DNA from: Minisyncoccota bacterium
Lineage (GTDB): Bacteria > Patescibacteriota > Minisyncoccia > Phycocordibacterales > UBA9973
NCBI GenBank assembly: GCA_018062505.1
Contig: JAGOSA010000004.1
Location: 1-44,758 of the forward strand
Reading direction: 5' to 3'
Length of the DNA stretch: 44,758 nt
Positions 33,808-41,199 of the stretch are shown piece by piece (position 1 is the stretch's first letter; each line of letters opens with the position of its first letter). The notes below the pieces were generated by a model that ran no database searches, was not told the origin of the DNA, and saw only the letters and a program-made list of their open reading frames with translations. The position numbers and the translations under genes are program-made.

Positions 33808-34275
33808 TTAAAATGCGTACTTCTTCGGCAAAAGCCTAAGTTTGAAGTAACCTTGAATGAGAATGACGATCGAAAATAAGAACATTCCGATAATCACAAG
33901 CTGAACCATAATTTCCGCAACCGGATAGTTCGAGAATTGAGATCCCGTAATAAGCTTATTCCAAGCTTGAAAGCTCATGGCGCCAATCAAAAGCGAAAAA
34001 AATAAATACTTATACTTATTTTCACTTTCTTTTGAAACTAGCCAGCCGCCGCTTGAAATCATGAGTAAAGAAACCCAGATCGAAGCAAAGATTGGATTTC
34101 CTTGGCCGACAGCGTAAAATATGCCGACTACAGTTAAAAGAAATACAATTGCTGGAATGAGAATCTTGTCCGTAAAGGCGATAAGTACATTCCCAACATT
34201 TTTAACGAGTGCAATGATAAATTTAGTAAGGTAAATCAGTGCTAATCCAACGTAATAGAGAATTAATTTTTTCAT
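33808..34275 (-). CDS. Integral membrane protein
   Basis: 155 residues from ATG 34273-34275. Four hydrophobic helices (about 6-30, 36-55, 62-80 and 121-142) with few charges between them and a basic end (KLRLLPKKYAF). No family I recognise. The short connecting segments suggest a small pore, sensor or scaffold. Divergent from hup. Confidence 0.7.
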   Translation of the reverse strand: MKKLILYYVGLALIYLTKFIIALVKNVGNVLIAFTDKILIPAIVFLLTVVGIFYAVGQGNPIFASIWVSLLMISSGGWLVSKESENKYKYLFFSLLIGAMSFQAWNKLITGSQFSNYPVAEIMVQLVIIGMFLFSIVILIQGYFKLRLLPKKYAF

Positions 34276-34366
34276 AGAGCTTTGTTTTTGAAGTTTGTGG
34301 TTTTTTCGTTTTAAATAATAGCACAATTATCAATAAAGTCAATTATTTTTGAAGCCTTATGAAAGG

Positions 34367-34394
34367 TTGCCCAAAAAAACCCTTGCGGTATAAT
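34367..34394 (+). promoter_or_regulatory. Promoter of the HU gene
   Basis: -35 TTGCCC (34367-34372), 16-base spacer, -10 TATAAT (34389-34394). The leader is about 115 bases and ends in a long hairpin. Confidence 0.7.
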
Positions 34395-34466
34395 ACTTTC
34401 TGAGAGGCCATGACGTTTTGTCCTATCCAAAGCATTGTGGTCGAGTCGAAATTTAGCAATAAACTT

Positions 34467-34509
34467 CCGACCAAGCGCGCTGTGTTTACACATGCTCGCG
34501 CGGTGTCGG
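34467..34509 (+). other. Structured leader directly before the HU start codon
   Basis: Nested arms CCGAC/GTCGG (34467/34505), GCGCG/CGCGC (34475/34497) and TGTG/CACA (34481/34489) around a TTTA loop. It would present a bulged hairpin 7 bases before the ATG, which could block or tune translation. Confidence 0.55.
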
Positions 34510-34516
34510 ACAGAGT

Positions 34517-34789
34517 ATGAACAAACAAGACATGATCGAGTGGGTTCACGGCAAGATCGGCGGTACTAAAGTACAGGCTGAAGAAGTTGTGAACGGCCTT
34601 CTTGATGCTATCGTCGGTACCCTTAAGAAGGGCGAAGAAGTATCAATCGCTGGCCTCGGGATTTTCTCTGTAAAACCTCGAGCCGCGCGAATGGCCCGCA
34701 ATCCAAAGACTGGAGAGCAGGTTAGTGTTCCAGCTACAAAGGTTCCTAAGTTCAGAGCAGCAAAAGCTTTGAAAGACGCAGTAAAATAA
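34517..34789 (+). CDS. hup: HU-family DNA-binding protein
   Basis: 90 residues, the usual length. It starts MNKQDMIEWV and carries GLGIFSVKPRAARMARNPKT, the HU/IHF signature with the DNA-binding arm RNPKTGEQVSVPATKVPKFRA at about 61-81. HU coats and bends the chromosome. It is the only convincing nucleoid-protein gene here. It has its own promoter, structured leader and terminator. Confidence 0.96.
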   Translation: MNKQDMIEWVHGKIGGTKVQAEEVVNGLLDAIVGTLKKGEEVSIAGLGIFSVKPRAARMARNPKTGEQVSVPATKVPKFRAAKALKDAVK

Positions 34790-34798
34790 GGACTTTAT

Positions 34799-34830
34799 AG
34801 AAAAAACCTCACAATTGTGAGGTTTTTTCT
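34799..34830 (+). terminator. hup terminator
   Basis: 14-bp stem AGAAAAAACCTCAC around AATT. Confidence 0.92.
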
Positions 34831-34867
34831 TTTGCTGGATATGAAATGTCCGCGCTCTTCTGTGTAG

Positions 34868-34938
34868 TCGGGGCGCCGGGAATCGAACCCGGCCCTTATG
34901 TTCCCAAAACATATATACTACCGATATACTACGCCCCG
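34868..34938 (-). tRNA. tRNA-Pro (anticodon TGG)
   Basis: 71 bases. Acceptor pair CGGGGCG/CGCCCCG, D-arm with GG, anticodon stem ATGT/ACAT with loop TTTGGGA (anticodon TGG) and T-arm GGTTCGATTCC. The C1-G72 pair is typical of tRNA-Pro. CCA is not encoded after the discriminator A. A promoter (TTTACA-16-TAGTAT, 34975-35002 on the minus strand) lies upstream. Confidence 0.95.
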
Positions 34939-35022
34939 AAATGTCTCTTAAATGTCCGTCAAAATTGCCTCCCTATACTAGCATATATACGGAATATGTA
35001 AAAAATACGCCGACAAGTAAAA

Positions 35023-35044
35023 ACCAGCCTCCGGAGAGACTGGT
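35023..35044 (-). terminator. Rho-independent terminator
   Basis: Minus-strand stem ACCAGTCTC/GAGGCTGGT followed by TTTTTACTT; ends the 35066-35674 gene. Confidence 0.75.
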
Positions 35045-35065
35045 CTTAAAAACCCATTAAGAAAA

Positions 35066-35674
35066 TTAATCGTTCGTACTTAAAGTAACTTGAGATCTAA
35101 AGATCTGCATGTTCGGCACCCTGTACAGGTATTTAATTTCCTCCTCATCTTCAATACTACAGATAGAGCAAGTCTTCGAGTGAACTAGCTGAAATACTTT
35201 TAGCGCAAATGCCTTTTCGTCATTTTCCGATAAAAATACAGCAGGGTTCTGTTTTTTTGCTCTAGCAAGAAGGTCATGAAGCCGCGCCTTTGATCCAAAC
35301 TGTCCACATAAAAGGCGGGCGCAGTTTTCGAAACATAGATTCATCGAATAAATCTGTGCGCTGTAGACAGCAGTAGCGTCAATCTTTTGCATTGCAAGAA
35401 AAATTCTCTCCCAATCGCTCTCTCTTAATACAGGAAGCATGTTGAACTCCTTTTTTGCTGGTAGATCCATTTTTCCTTCTACAAACAGTGGTTCTTCAAT
35501 TACCCGCACTTGCCTCTTGAAAAGCAAATGTTCAATATTGCTTTCCAGACTGATGCCAATTCCCATTGCTTTAGTTGTAAGCATTGGATGCTTAATATCC
35601 TTAATAAGGGATAAAATTACTTCTTTGAGATGTTCCTTCGCCTTCGTGAAATCATCTGCGTGTTCGTTAGCCAT
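35066..35674 (-). CDS. Hypothetical protein
   Basis: 202 residues, soluble, no signal peptide. A helical N-terminal half (AKEHLKEVILSLIKDI), and in the middle a helix with FENCARLLCGQFG. Near the end KTCSICSIEDEEEI has a CxxC, the only possible metal site. No recognised family. It has its own promoter and terminator. Codon composition is slightly more AT-rich than neighbouring housekeeping genes. Confidence 0.65.
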   Translation of the reverse strand: MANEHADDFTKAKEHLKEVILSLIKDIKHPMLTTKAMGIGISLESNIEHLLFKRQVRVIEEPLFVEGKMDLPAKKEFNMLPVLRESDWERIFLAMQKIDATAVYSAQIYSMNLCFENCARLLCGQFGSKARLHDLLARAKKQNPAVFLSENDEKAFALKVFQLVHSKTCSICSIEDEEEIKYLYRVPNMQIFRSQVTLSTND

Positions 35675-35725
35675 AATACTTTCGATTTAATTGGTTATTT
35701 AATTGTGAATTTGTGATTTTTCTTA

Positions 35726-35753
35726 ATACTACAACTATAGAAACAAGTGTCAA
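35726..35753 (-). promoter_or_regulatory. Promoter of the 35066-35674 gene
   Basis: Minus strand: TTGACA (35748-35753), 16-base spacer, TAGTAT (35726-35731). Confidence 0.6.
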
Positions 35754-35770
35754 TCACGAATTATTCTTAA

Positions 35771-36667
35771 TTATGGCTGCAAGGCTTCTGACTCTGAGCC
35801 ATTGAGGAGGATTTTTACGCTCTGAATCGTAGAAAATTGCTTGAGTGTCTGCTCAATTTGCGCTCGAGCCTCCCCTACTAGACATGATCCTGCTGAAGGA
35901 AGAACGCTGAAGTCAGCTTTAGCGACGCCATTTGTGACAGAAAGGCTTTTGAGCTCATTACCAGATCCACGATCAAAAGCTGAGGTGTAGCCGAGCGCTG
36001 CCTCTGCTTCTGTTGTTCCTTGGAGCAACGTGCGTAGAGCAAGCGTAGCAATTGAAGTAGTTTTCGGAACTTTTCTTTCAACTACATATACCTTAGAGCA
36101 ATCTATTGAGTTGGGATTCTTAATTGTATTTCCAAAATAAAGCTTGATTGTCTGTGTTTCTTGCGCTGCAAACTTTACATTAACTTTAAATTCCCGATGA
36201 AAGCCCTCATTATCAGATGGATTATCATTTTCAAAAAGAATATAGCCTTCTGTTGCGCCATTTGTTATGAAAGGGGGAATTTGGCCTTTAAAATCAACAA
36301 AGTTTGTCGTCATCCACTCCCCTTGCGCTGTAATATAAGTCCCTTGTAGGAGCGTCCCGTTTTTAGAATAAATCTTGACTGGTGCGCTTGCTTCAAAAAA
36401 CCAACCGCCAACTGCCTTGCCGGCTACAGAAAAACCGGACGAAGCATTTACCGTATCCCCTTCCTTAGGACTAGTAACAGTAATCATCTTGCTTGCCTCA
36501 GGTGGATTTGTGCTTGGTGTTTCTGGAGTTTGACCATTGTTTGTCGTGTCAGGAATTGTTACATCAGGGTTTTTTGTAGGATTATTTGCAAATGCAAAGT
36601 AAAAAATGCCTGCAATGAGGAGAATAATGACAATTACCCAAACGGTTGTTGTTCTTTGTGATTTCAT
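35771..36667 (-). CDS. Membrane-anchored Gmad2/GerMN-domain protein
   Basis: 298 residues. One N-terminal helix (about 8-26), a Pro/Thr/Asn-rich linker (about 29-58), then a Gmad2 Ig-like domain (about 61-165, ITVTSPKEGDTVNASSGFSV and PVKIYSKNG). It is followed by a GerMN domain (about 172-295) with TIKLYFGN, TLLQGTTEAEA, VTNGVAKADFS and QIEQTLKQFSTIQSVKILLN. Both names come from spore-germination proteins but the pair is widespread in non-sporulating bacteria including Patescibacteria. Probably on the outer face of the membrane. Confidence 0.85.
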   Translation of the reverse strand: MKSQRTTTVWVIVIILLIAGIFYFAFANNPTKNPDVTIPDTTNNGQTPETPSTNPPEASKMITVTSPKEGDTVNASSGFSVAGKAVGGWFFEASAPVKIYSKNGTLLQGTYITAQGEWMTTNFVDFKGQIPPFITNGATEGYILFENDNPSDNEGFHREFKVNVKFAAQETQTIKLYFGNTIKNPNSIDCSKVYVVERKVPKTTSIATLALRTLLQGTTEAEAALGYTSAFDRGSGNELKSLSVTNGVAKADFSVLPSAGSCLVGEARAQIEQTLKQFSTIQSVKILLNGSESEALQP

Positions 36668-36712
36668 ATCTTTATTATATAGCTTATTAGGATTAAAGAT
36701 TAATATTAAGCA

Positions 36713-37096
36713 TTAATATATACACTCTAGATGACGGACGTAAGCCCTTTTCATGACCTTGTCATACTCAATTGCTATAACATCAATCTGCCAAGGTATA
36801 CGATCGCCCAGCATTTTCATATCTGCATAAACCAGACATGCCCGAGCCAGTCTCTGCATTTTCTTGTGGTGCATGTTGTCTTCAGGCCTAAATAAAGACA
36901 TTTTACCCTTAAAATTAAGGGTTTTAACCTCAAAAAACCGAATCTCCTCTCCCCTGTTGGCAATAATGTCGATTTCGCCACATTTGAGTGTGAAATTGCG
37001 CTCCAATATAGTAAAACCCTTATTCTGTAAGTATTTACAAGCGATATTTTCCCCTATTTGTCCGACTTTTTGACTTGGCGATGTGAATTCCTTCAT
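36713..37096 (-). CDS. YraN/UPF0102 family nuclease-like protein
   Basis: 127 residues. The N-terminal QKVGQIGENIACKYLQNKGF and the central KCGEIDIIANRGEEIRFFEV-K match UPF0102, which has the PD-(D/E)xK nuclease-like fold; E, D and E-x-K of the active site (about 37-55) are present. Family members are linked by context to RNase H and DNA processing. It borders the AT-rich gap at 37.1-37.5 kb and is transcribed away from it. Confidence 0.9.
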   Translation of the reverse strand: MKEFTSPSQKVGQIGENIACKYLQNKGFTILERNFTLKCGEIDIIANRGEEIRFFEVKTLNFKGKMSLFRPEDNMHHKKMQRLARACLVYADMKMLGDRIPWQIDVIAIEYDKVMKRAYVRHLECIY

Positions 37097-37110
37097 ACCT
37101 TAATTCTAAT

Positions 37111-37126
37111 GATTTCACATGAAATG
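37111..37126. repeat. parS-like palindrome A
   Basis: GATTTCACATGAAATG. Core TTTCACATGAAA is one base from the parS core TTTCACGTGAAA; 11 of 16 bases match the full consensus. Confidence 0.5.
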
Positions 37127-37157
37127 CCGGTAAATTTAAAATAAAGGAAATATCAAT

Positions 37158-37173
37158 CGTTTCACATGAAACA
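37158..37173. repeat. parS-like palindrome B
   Basis: CGTTTCACATGAAACA, 14 of 16 matches to the ParB site TGTTTCACGTGAAACA; the best match in the gap. Confidence 0.6.
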
Positions 37174-37359
37174 TAAGATATGATAACTGTCCTAATTAGT
37201 CATTTCTATATAAAATAAGGCTATAATCAGGAAATACTTATTTTAAAATATATTATTATGTCTTTTATCAACAATACACACATAGTTATCCACAGTTTTG
37301 GCATAAATATGTAGAAATTATGACTTATTTTGCTTGAGATTCAATACTATTTGTATATA

Positions 37360-37390
37360 TGTTCATAACTATATATGTCTTTTATGAACA
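37360..37390. repeat. Inverted repeat in the AT-rich gap
   Basis: Arms TGTTCATAA (37360-37368) and TTATGAACA (37382-37390) with a 13-base AT-rich spacer. Confidence 0.7.
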
Positions 37391-37521
37391 CTATTCAAAA
37401 TATATCGCTCAATTGAGAGCAAAAGACGTATATAACTCGCGATGCATATATAAATAGACATGCGTACACTTATATGGGTTTTAAGGGCGTGCTTATTGCG
37501 ATCCTATTAGAAACTTTTTTG

Positions 37522-37592
37522 TGCGGGTAGGGAGAATCGAACTCCCGTCTCATCCTTGGCAAGGACGTGTTCTACCACTAAACCATACCCGC
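37522..37592 (-). tRNA. tRNA-Gly (anticodon GCC)
   Basis: 71 bases. Acceptor GCGGGTA/TACCCGC, D-arm GGTTTAGTGGTAGAAC, anticodon stem TCC/GGA with loop TTGCCAA and T-arm GGGAGTTCGATTCTCCC. CCA is not encoded. A good promoter (TTGCAT-17-TATAAT, 37607-37635) lies 15 bases upstream on the minus strand. Confidence 0.96.
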
Positions 37593-37606
37593 ATTTAACG
37601 GAGATT

Positions 37607-37635
37607 ATTATACTCATTTTAAAGCTAAAATGCAA
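37607..37635 (-). promoter_or_regulatory. tRNA-Gly promoter
   Basis: Minus strand: TTGCAT (37630-37635), 17-base spacer, TATAAT (37607-37612). Confidence 0.8.
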
Positions 37636-37664
37636 TAAATATTATTGATTTCATTGATTATATG

Positions 37665-37693
37665 TTGAAACAATGGTATTTTAAGCATATTAA
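37665..37693 (+). promoter_or_regulatory. Promoter of tRNA-Arg and the CCA enzyme
   Basis: TTGAAA (37665-37670), 17-base spacer, TATTAA (37688-37693). The start site is expected about 4 bases before the tRNA. Confidence 0.65.
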
Positions 37694-37703
37694 TAAATAG
37701 CAC

Positions 37704-37775
37704 GCACCCATGGTGAAATGGATATCACTACAGTCTTCGGAACTGTCATTGGGGGTTCGAATCCCTCTGGGTGCA
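37704..37775 (+). tRNA. tRNA-Arg (anticodon TCG)
   Basis: 72 bases. Acceptor GCACCCA/TGGGTGC, anticodon stem ACAGT/ACTGT with loop CTTCGGA (anticodon TCG) and T-arm GGGGGTTCGAATCCCTC. CCA is not encoded; the next bases are CAAAA. The CCA enzyme starts 14 bases downstream on the same strand. Confidence 0.95.
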
Positions 37776-37781
37776 CAAAAT

Positions 37782-37797
37782 TGTTTCATATGAAACT
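37782..37797. repeat. parS-like palindrome C, over the CCA-enzyme start codon
   Basis: TGTTTCATATGAAACT, 13 of 16 matches to the parS consensus; the ATG inside it is the start codon. Confidence 0.5.
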
Positions 37798-39307
37798 AAA
37801 CGAAGCCGGTGAAATAAACAAAATCAATAGGGAAGACATCCCAGATTACGTTACACATGTAACAGAAACCCTACAAAATAAGGGTTTTGAAGCATATATT
37901 GTCGGTGGCTGCGTCCGAGATCTTATACTTGGCCGCACACCAAAGGACTGGGATGTAACAACAAATGCCAGTCCAGAGGAAATTCAGTCTCTGTTTGAGA
38001 AAACTATGTACGAAAACCGCTTTGGTACTGTGACTGTTTTTCTGCCAAAAGAAAATGATCAGCCTGCTGAACAATACGACCAGATAGAAGTAACAACCTA
38101 CAGGAAGGAGGCAGGGTACTCGGATAATCGCCACCCAGATAAGATTGAATTCTCAAAAACGATTGAGGAAGATCTTGAACGTAGAGATTTTACTATCAAT
38201 GCAATGGCGTATGATATTTCTCAAGGACATTTAAAAGACATATACGGCGGTTTAAAGGACATTGAAGACAAAGTAGTACGAACTGTCGGCAATGCAGACG
38301 AACGCTTCTCTGAAGACGCCCTGCGCGTTCTGAGGGCAATTAGATTTGCATGCGAGCTCGGATTTGCTGTTTCATATGAAACATTGGAATCTATTTCACG
38401 GCATTCAGATAATCTTGCTGCCATTTCACATGAAAGGATTCGTGATGAGTTCATCAAAATTGTAATGTCTAATGATCCAATGGGTGGAATGAGTATGCTT
38501 ATGAAGCTAGGTCTAAATAAGCATGTAGTTCCAGAATTAGAGGAAGGTGTTGGCTGTGAACAGAAAGGGGAACACATCTTCGATGTTTTTGAGCACATAT
38601 TGCATGCACTTGGACATGCCGCTGAGAAGAATTGGCCATTAGATATAAGGCTTTCTGCGCTATTTCACGATATCGGCAAGCCTAGAACTCGTCGGTGGGA
38701 TGGCACTAAAGCTGGTGGCAAAGGGAAGTATACGTTCTATGGCCATGAAGTAATCGGAGCAAGAATGGTTAAGAAAATCATGGATAGACTCCGTTTCCCG
38801 AGAGAATTGAGCGATAAAGTATATACAATGGTCAGATACCATATGTTTTTCTCTGACACCGAGGCTATTACGCTTTCGGCTGTTCGACGTACCATAGTGA
38901 ATGTAGGTAGAGAGAATATCTGGGATCTCATGAAAGTACGCGAATGCGACAGAGTAGGCATGAAAAAGAAAGAAGCTCCATATAGACTGCGAAAATATCA
39001 TGCAATGATTGAGGAAGCGCTTAGAGCTCCAACTTCTGTTTCAATGCTTAAGATAGACGGCAAATTCCTAATGGGGGAGTTACACATGAAACCAGGCCCA
39101 CGAATGGGCTGGATTCTTCATGCATTACTTGAAGAATGTCTTGAAGATGATTCAAAAAATACTGTTGAGCATCTTTCGGCAAGAGTAATTGAGCTCGATA
39201 AGTTGTCTGATAAGGAACTAAAAGACATGGGTGAGGCAGGGAAGCAGGCAAAAGAAGAAAAAGAGGAAGAGGAACTTGGTGAAATACGAAAAAAACACGG
39301 CGTATAG
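37790..39307 (+). CDS. cca: tRNA nucleotidyltransferase (CCA-adding enzyme) with HD domain
   Basis: 505 residues from ATG 37790; in-frame codons upstream lie in the tRNA. The class II nucleotidyltransferase head has EAYIVGGCVRDLILGRTPKD with the catalytic DWDV (about 55-58) and RRDFTINAMAYD and DPEDALRVLRAIRF-type motifs (SEDALRVLRAIRFA). An HD domain follows with ALFHDIGKPRTRR (about 293-305) and a charged C-terminal tail rich in Glu and Lys. It adds CCA to tRNA 3' ends; the three tRNA genes in this window all lack encoded CCA. It could also include a poly(A) polymerase activity. Confidence 0.94.
   Translation: MKLNEAGEINKINREDIPDYVTHVTETLQNKGFEAYIVGGCVRDLILGRTPKDWDVTTNASPEEIQSLFEKTMYENRFGTVTVFLPKENDQPAEQYDQIEVTTYRKEAGYSDNRHPDKIEFSKTIEEDLERRDFTINAMAYDISQGHLKDIYGGLKDIEDKVVRTVGNADERFSEDALRVLRAIRFACELGFAVSYETLESISRHSDNLAAISHERIRDEFIKIVMSNDPMGGMSMLMKLGLNKHVVPELEEGVGCEQKGEHIFDVFEHILHALGHAAEKNWPLDIRLSALFHDIGKPRTRRWDGTKAGGKGKYTFYGHEVIGARMVKKIMDRLRFPRELSDKVYTMVRYHMFFSDTEAITLSAVRRTIVNVGRENIWDLMKVRECDRVGMKKKEAPYRLRKYHAMIEEALRAPTSVSMLKIDGKFLMGELHMKPGPRMGWILHALLEECLEDDSKNTVEHLSARVIELDKLSDKELKDMGEAGKQAKEEKEEEELGEIRKKHGV
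38368..38383. repeat. parS-like palindrome D, inside cca
   Basis: TGTTTCATATGAAACA, a perfect palindrome, 14 of 16 matches to the parS consensus. Confidence 0.55.
38422..38437. repeat. parS-like palindrome E, inside cca
   Basis: CATTTCACATGAAAGG, core TTTCACATGAAA; 11 of 16 matches. Confidence 0.45.
39078..39093. repeat. parS-like site F, inside cca
   Basis: AGTTACACATGAAACC, 12 of 16 matches but an imperfect palindrome. Confidence 0.35.
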
Positions 39308-39327
39308 CAGCAACTTAATATTAAAGC

Positions 39328-39858
39328 TTAATGCTTAAGGAATTTCTCAAGTTTAGGCGAAATGACAGCCACACAATATGGCTGGTTTGGATTTTTAGCA
39401 TAGTAATCCTGATGATACTCTTCTGCTTCATAAAAATGTTCGAGTGGAGCTATTTGCGTAACTATAGGATCTTTCCAATTTAGCTGAGTTTCGCTGCGGA
39501 CTTTCTCGGCAAGCAGCTTTTGATTTTCGTCTTTATAAAAAATTGCAGAGCGGTATTGAGTACCGACATCCCCGCCTTGCTGATTGAGCGTTGTCGGATC
39601 ATGTATTTCAAAAAATATTCTCAATAAAACCTCGAGAGAAACAACCTGAGGGTCAAAATCAAGCTTAACTACTTCCGCATGTCCTGTTGTTCCCGTGCAG
39701 ACGCTTTCGTATGTCGGAGCTGTTTTTATACTGTTTGTGTTTGCATTTTCGCCGCCTGTGTAGCCGCTCGTTATTTTAGTTATACCTTCCACGCGCTTGT
39801 AGAGTGCATCGAGACACCAAAAACATCCACCACCAAGAATAATAGAATCTATTTTCAT
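39328..39858 (-). CDS. msrA: Peptide methionine-S-sulfoxide reductase
   Basis: 176 residues from ATG 39856-39858. The catalytic motif GGGCFWC (Cys12) is at the N-terminus, followed by GYTGG, GHAEVVKLDFDP, FEIHDPTTLNQQGGDVGTQY and YHQDYYAKNP, the complete MsrA pattern. It repairs oxidised methionine with thioredoxin. Convergent with cca; the two genes end within about 20 bases of each other. Confidence 0.96.
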   Translation of the reverse strand: MKIDSIILGGGCFWCLDALYKRVEGITKITSGYTGGENANTNSIKTAPTYESVCTGTTGHAEVVKLDFDPQVVSLEVLLRIFFEIHDPTTLNQQGGDVGTQYRSAIFYKDENQKLLAEKVRSETQLNWKDPIVTQIAPLEHFYEAEEYHQDYYAKNPNQPYCVAVISPKLEKFLKH

Positions 39859-39888
39859 ATATTCAATCCTACACCTGAGGCGCAAAAA

Positions 39889-39914
39889 ATCCCAGCTGTT
39901 CAATCAACTGGGAT
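39889..39914 (-). terminator. Terminator of xth
   Basis: Minus-strand stem ATCCCAGTTG/CAGCTGGGAT (one mismatch) and TTTTTT; about 90 bases after the xth stop. Confidence 0.65.
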
Positions 39915-40006
39915 CTAAAATTTGCCTAATGCACGGGTACCAAACCATACAGATGGGAAGGCAATAGTGTTTGTCTCGAAAACCAGCAATAAAAATCAAA
40001 TATAAC

Positions 40007-40819
40007 TTATTCAGAACTATACTCCTGCTCCAGATCAAAATCAACATCAATAGAAAGGGGACAGTGATCGCTGCCGTAGACATCAGAGTGTATTGAAGTT
40101 TTTGTTATGTATGGAATGACATCTTCGGTCGTAAAAAAGTAGTCGATGCGCCAGCCGACATTGCGAGCACGAGCTCCAGTCTTCTGATCCCAGTATGTGT
40201 AAGCAGCCGCAGTGTCTGGAAAAAAGTGGCGATAGACATCAACCCAGCCATCGCCAACAAGCTTGTCCATCCAAGCGCGCTCGATTGGCAAGAAGCCAGT
40301 ATTTTTTTCATTTTCTTTTGGGCGAGCTAGATCAATTTCATTGTGCGCAGTATTTACGTCGCCAGTGAAAATGACATGATACTTTTTCTTGAGCTTATTT
40401 ACGAAATCGAGAAACGCTGCGTAGAAAGCAAGTTTGTAGGCCAAACGAACTGGACCGCCGCCGCCATTTGGAAAGTAGCAGTTAATGACGGCAAAATCGC
40501 CAGCAGGGGAATCGAAGTAAGCAATAATCGTGCGGCCTTCATCATCGAATTCTGGATGGCCAAAACCATCTTCAACTTTGTGGGGCTTTTCTTTTGAATA
40601 AATTGCGACACCCGAGTAGCCTTTTTTGACTTTGCTCCAAGAGTAAGATGCATGCCAGTCTTTTGTCATTTCCAAAAATTCTGGCGGCAACTGAGACGGT
40701 TCAGACTTTGTTTCTTGCAAGCAAATAATGTCGGGCTTAACAGCTTCGACAAAAGGCTCCCACATGCCGTTCTTTATTGTGCCGCGGAGGCCGTTTGTAT
40801 TCCATGAGACGATTCGCAT
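40007..40819 (-). CDS. xth: Exodeoxyribonuclease III
   Basis: 270 residues from ATG 40817-40819; earlier in-frame codons overlap the promoter. The N-terminal MRIVSWNTNGLRG and ICLQETKSEPSQLP (Asn7, catalytic Glu34), GDVNTAHNEIDLARP and DYFFTTEDV…YGSDHCPLSIDV match the AP-endonuclease/ExoIII family. It repairs abasic sites. A promoter (TTGTCC-17-TACAGT, 40826-40854) places the transcript start at the ATG itself, so the mRNA is probably leaderless. Confidence 0.95.
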   Translation of the reverse strand: MRIVSWNTNGLRGTIKNGMWEPFVEAVKPDIICLQETKSEPSQLPPEFLEMTKDWHASYSWSKVKKGYSGVAIYSKEKPHKVEDGFGHPEFDDEGRTIIAYFDSPAGDFAVINCYFPNGGGGPVRLAYKLAFYAAFLDFVNKLKKKYHVIFTGDVNTAHNEIDLARPKENEKNTGFLPIERAWMDKLVGDGWVDVYRHFFPDTAAAYTYWDQKTGARARNVGWRIDYFFTTEDVIPYITKTSIHSDVYGSDHCPLSIDVDFDLEQEYSSE

Positions 40820-40825
40820 ACGACA

Positions 40826-40854
40826 ACTGTAACCCACAATAATCAACAGGACAA
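40826..40854 (-). promoter_or_regulatory. xth promoter, leaderless
   Basis: Minus strand: TTGTCC (40849-40854), 17-base spacer, TACAGT (40826-40831); 6 bases to the ATG. Confidence 0.6.
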
Positions 40855-40887
40855 TGTTTACAAAATGCATGCATGCGCTATTATCAG

Positions 40888-41091
40888 ATGGAACAAATAG
40901 CACTGCCGCTATTTGAAAAACCAAATATCATGGTAAAACAGATTCGCAACAGAGGCCCCGCAAACAGCGGTGGCGGCACAACAATGATGACGAACAATGA
41001 TGTTCAAAATTTTCAAGGTAGCAAAAAAGATCAGGGCGGAGGAGTAGCCGGCAAAGTACCGGTCCCAAAGAATGGAGGTAACCACAGCTAA
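40888..41091 (+). CDS. Small Gly/Asn-rich protein
   Basis: 67 residues from ATG 40888 (MEQIALPLFEKPN…). A promoter candidate (TTTACA-16-TATTAT, 40857-40884) sits so close that ATG 40930 (53 residues, MVKQIRNRGP) may be the true start. The chain is rich in Gly, Asn and Lys (NSGGGTTMMTNNDVQNFQGS, DQGGGVAGKVP), probably disordered. It has a strong terminator and lies between divergent xth and the recombinase gene. No family. Confidence 0.55.
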   Translation: MEQIALPLFEKPNIMVKQIRNRGPANSGGGTTMMTNNDVQNFQGSKKDQGGGVAGKVPVPKNGGNHS

Positions 41092-41139
41092 ACACAAATA
41101 GAAAAGGCTTAGCCGTAATCGCCCCGGCAAAAAAAAATT

Positions 41140-41161
41140 AAGGGACTCACTTGAGTCCCTT
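41140..41161. terminator. Bidirectional terminator
   Basis: 9-bp stem AAGGGACTC/GAGTCCCTT with ACTT loop; T-run on the plus strand and an A-run on the other side that serves the convergent recombinase gene. Confidence 0.88.
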
Positions 41162-41199
41162 TTTTCTTTTTCAATTTTTAACTCACAATCAAATGATAT

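Larger units (their letters stand above)
37097..37500. other. AT-rich gap, candidate replication origin
   Basis: About 400 bases without a gene. It holds a perfect DnaA box TTATCCACA (37286-37294), a one-mismatch box TTATCAACA (37265-37273), an inverted repeat TGTTCATAA/TTATGAACA (37360-37390; two mismatches from a DnaA box in each arm), a palindrome CTCAATTGAG (37408-37417), long A/T runs that could melt, and two parS-like palindromes at its left end. I infer an origin; dnaA itself is not in the window. Confidence 0.45.

Noticed and set aside
34311-34549. Two short minus-strand frames upstream of hup
   Set aside because: They cover the hup promoter and structured leader and have no features of their own.
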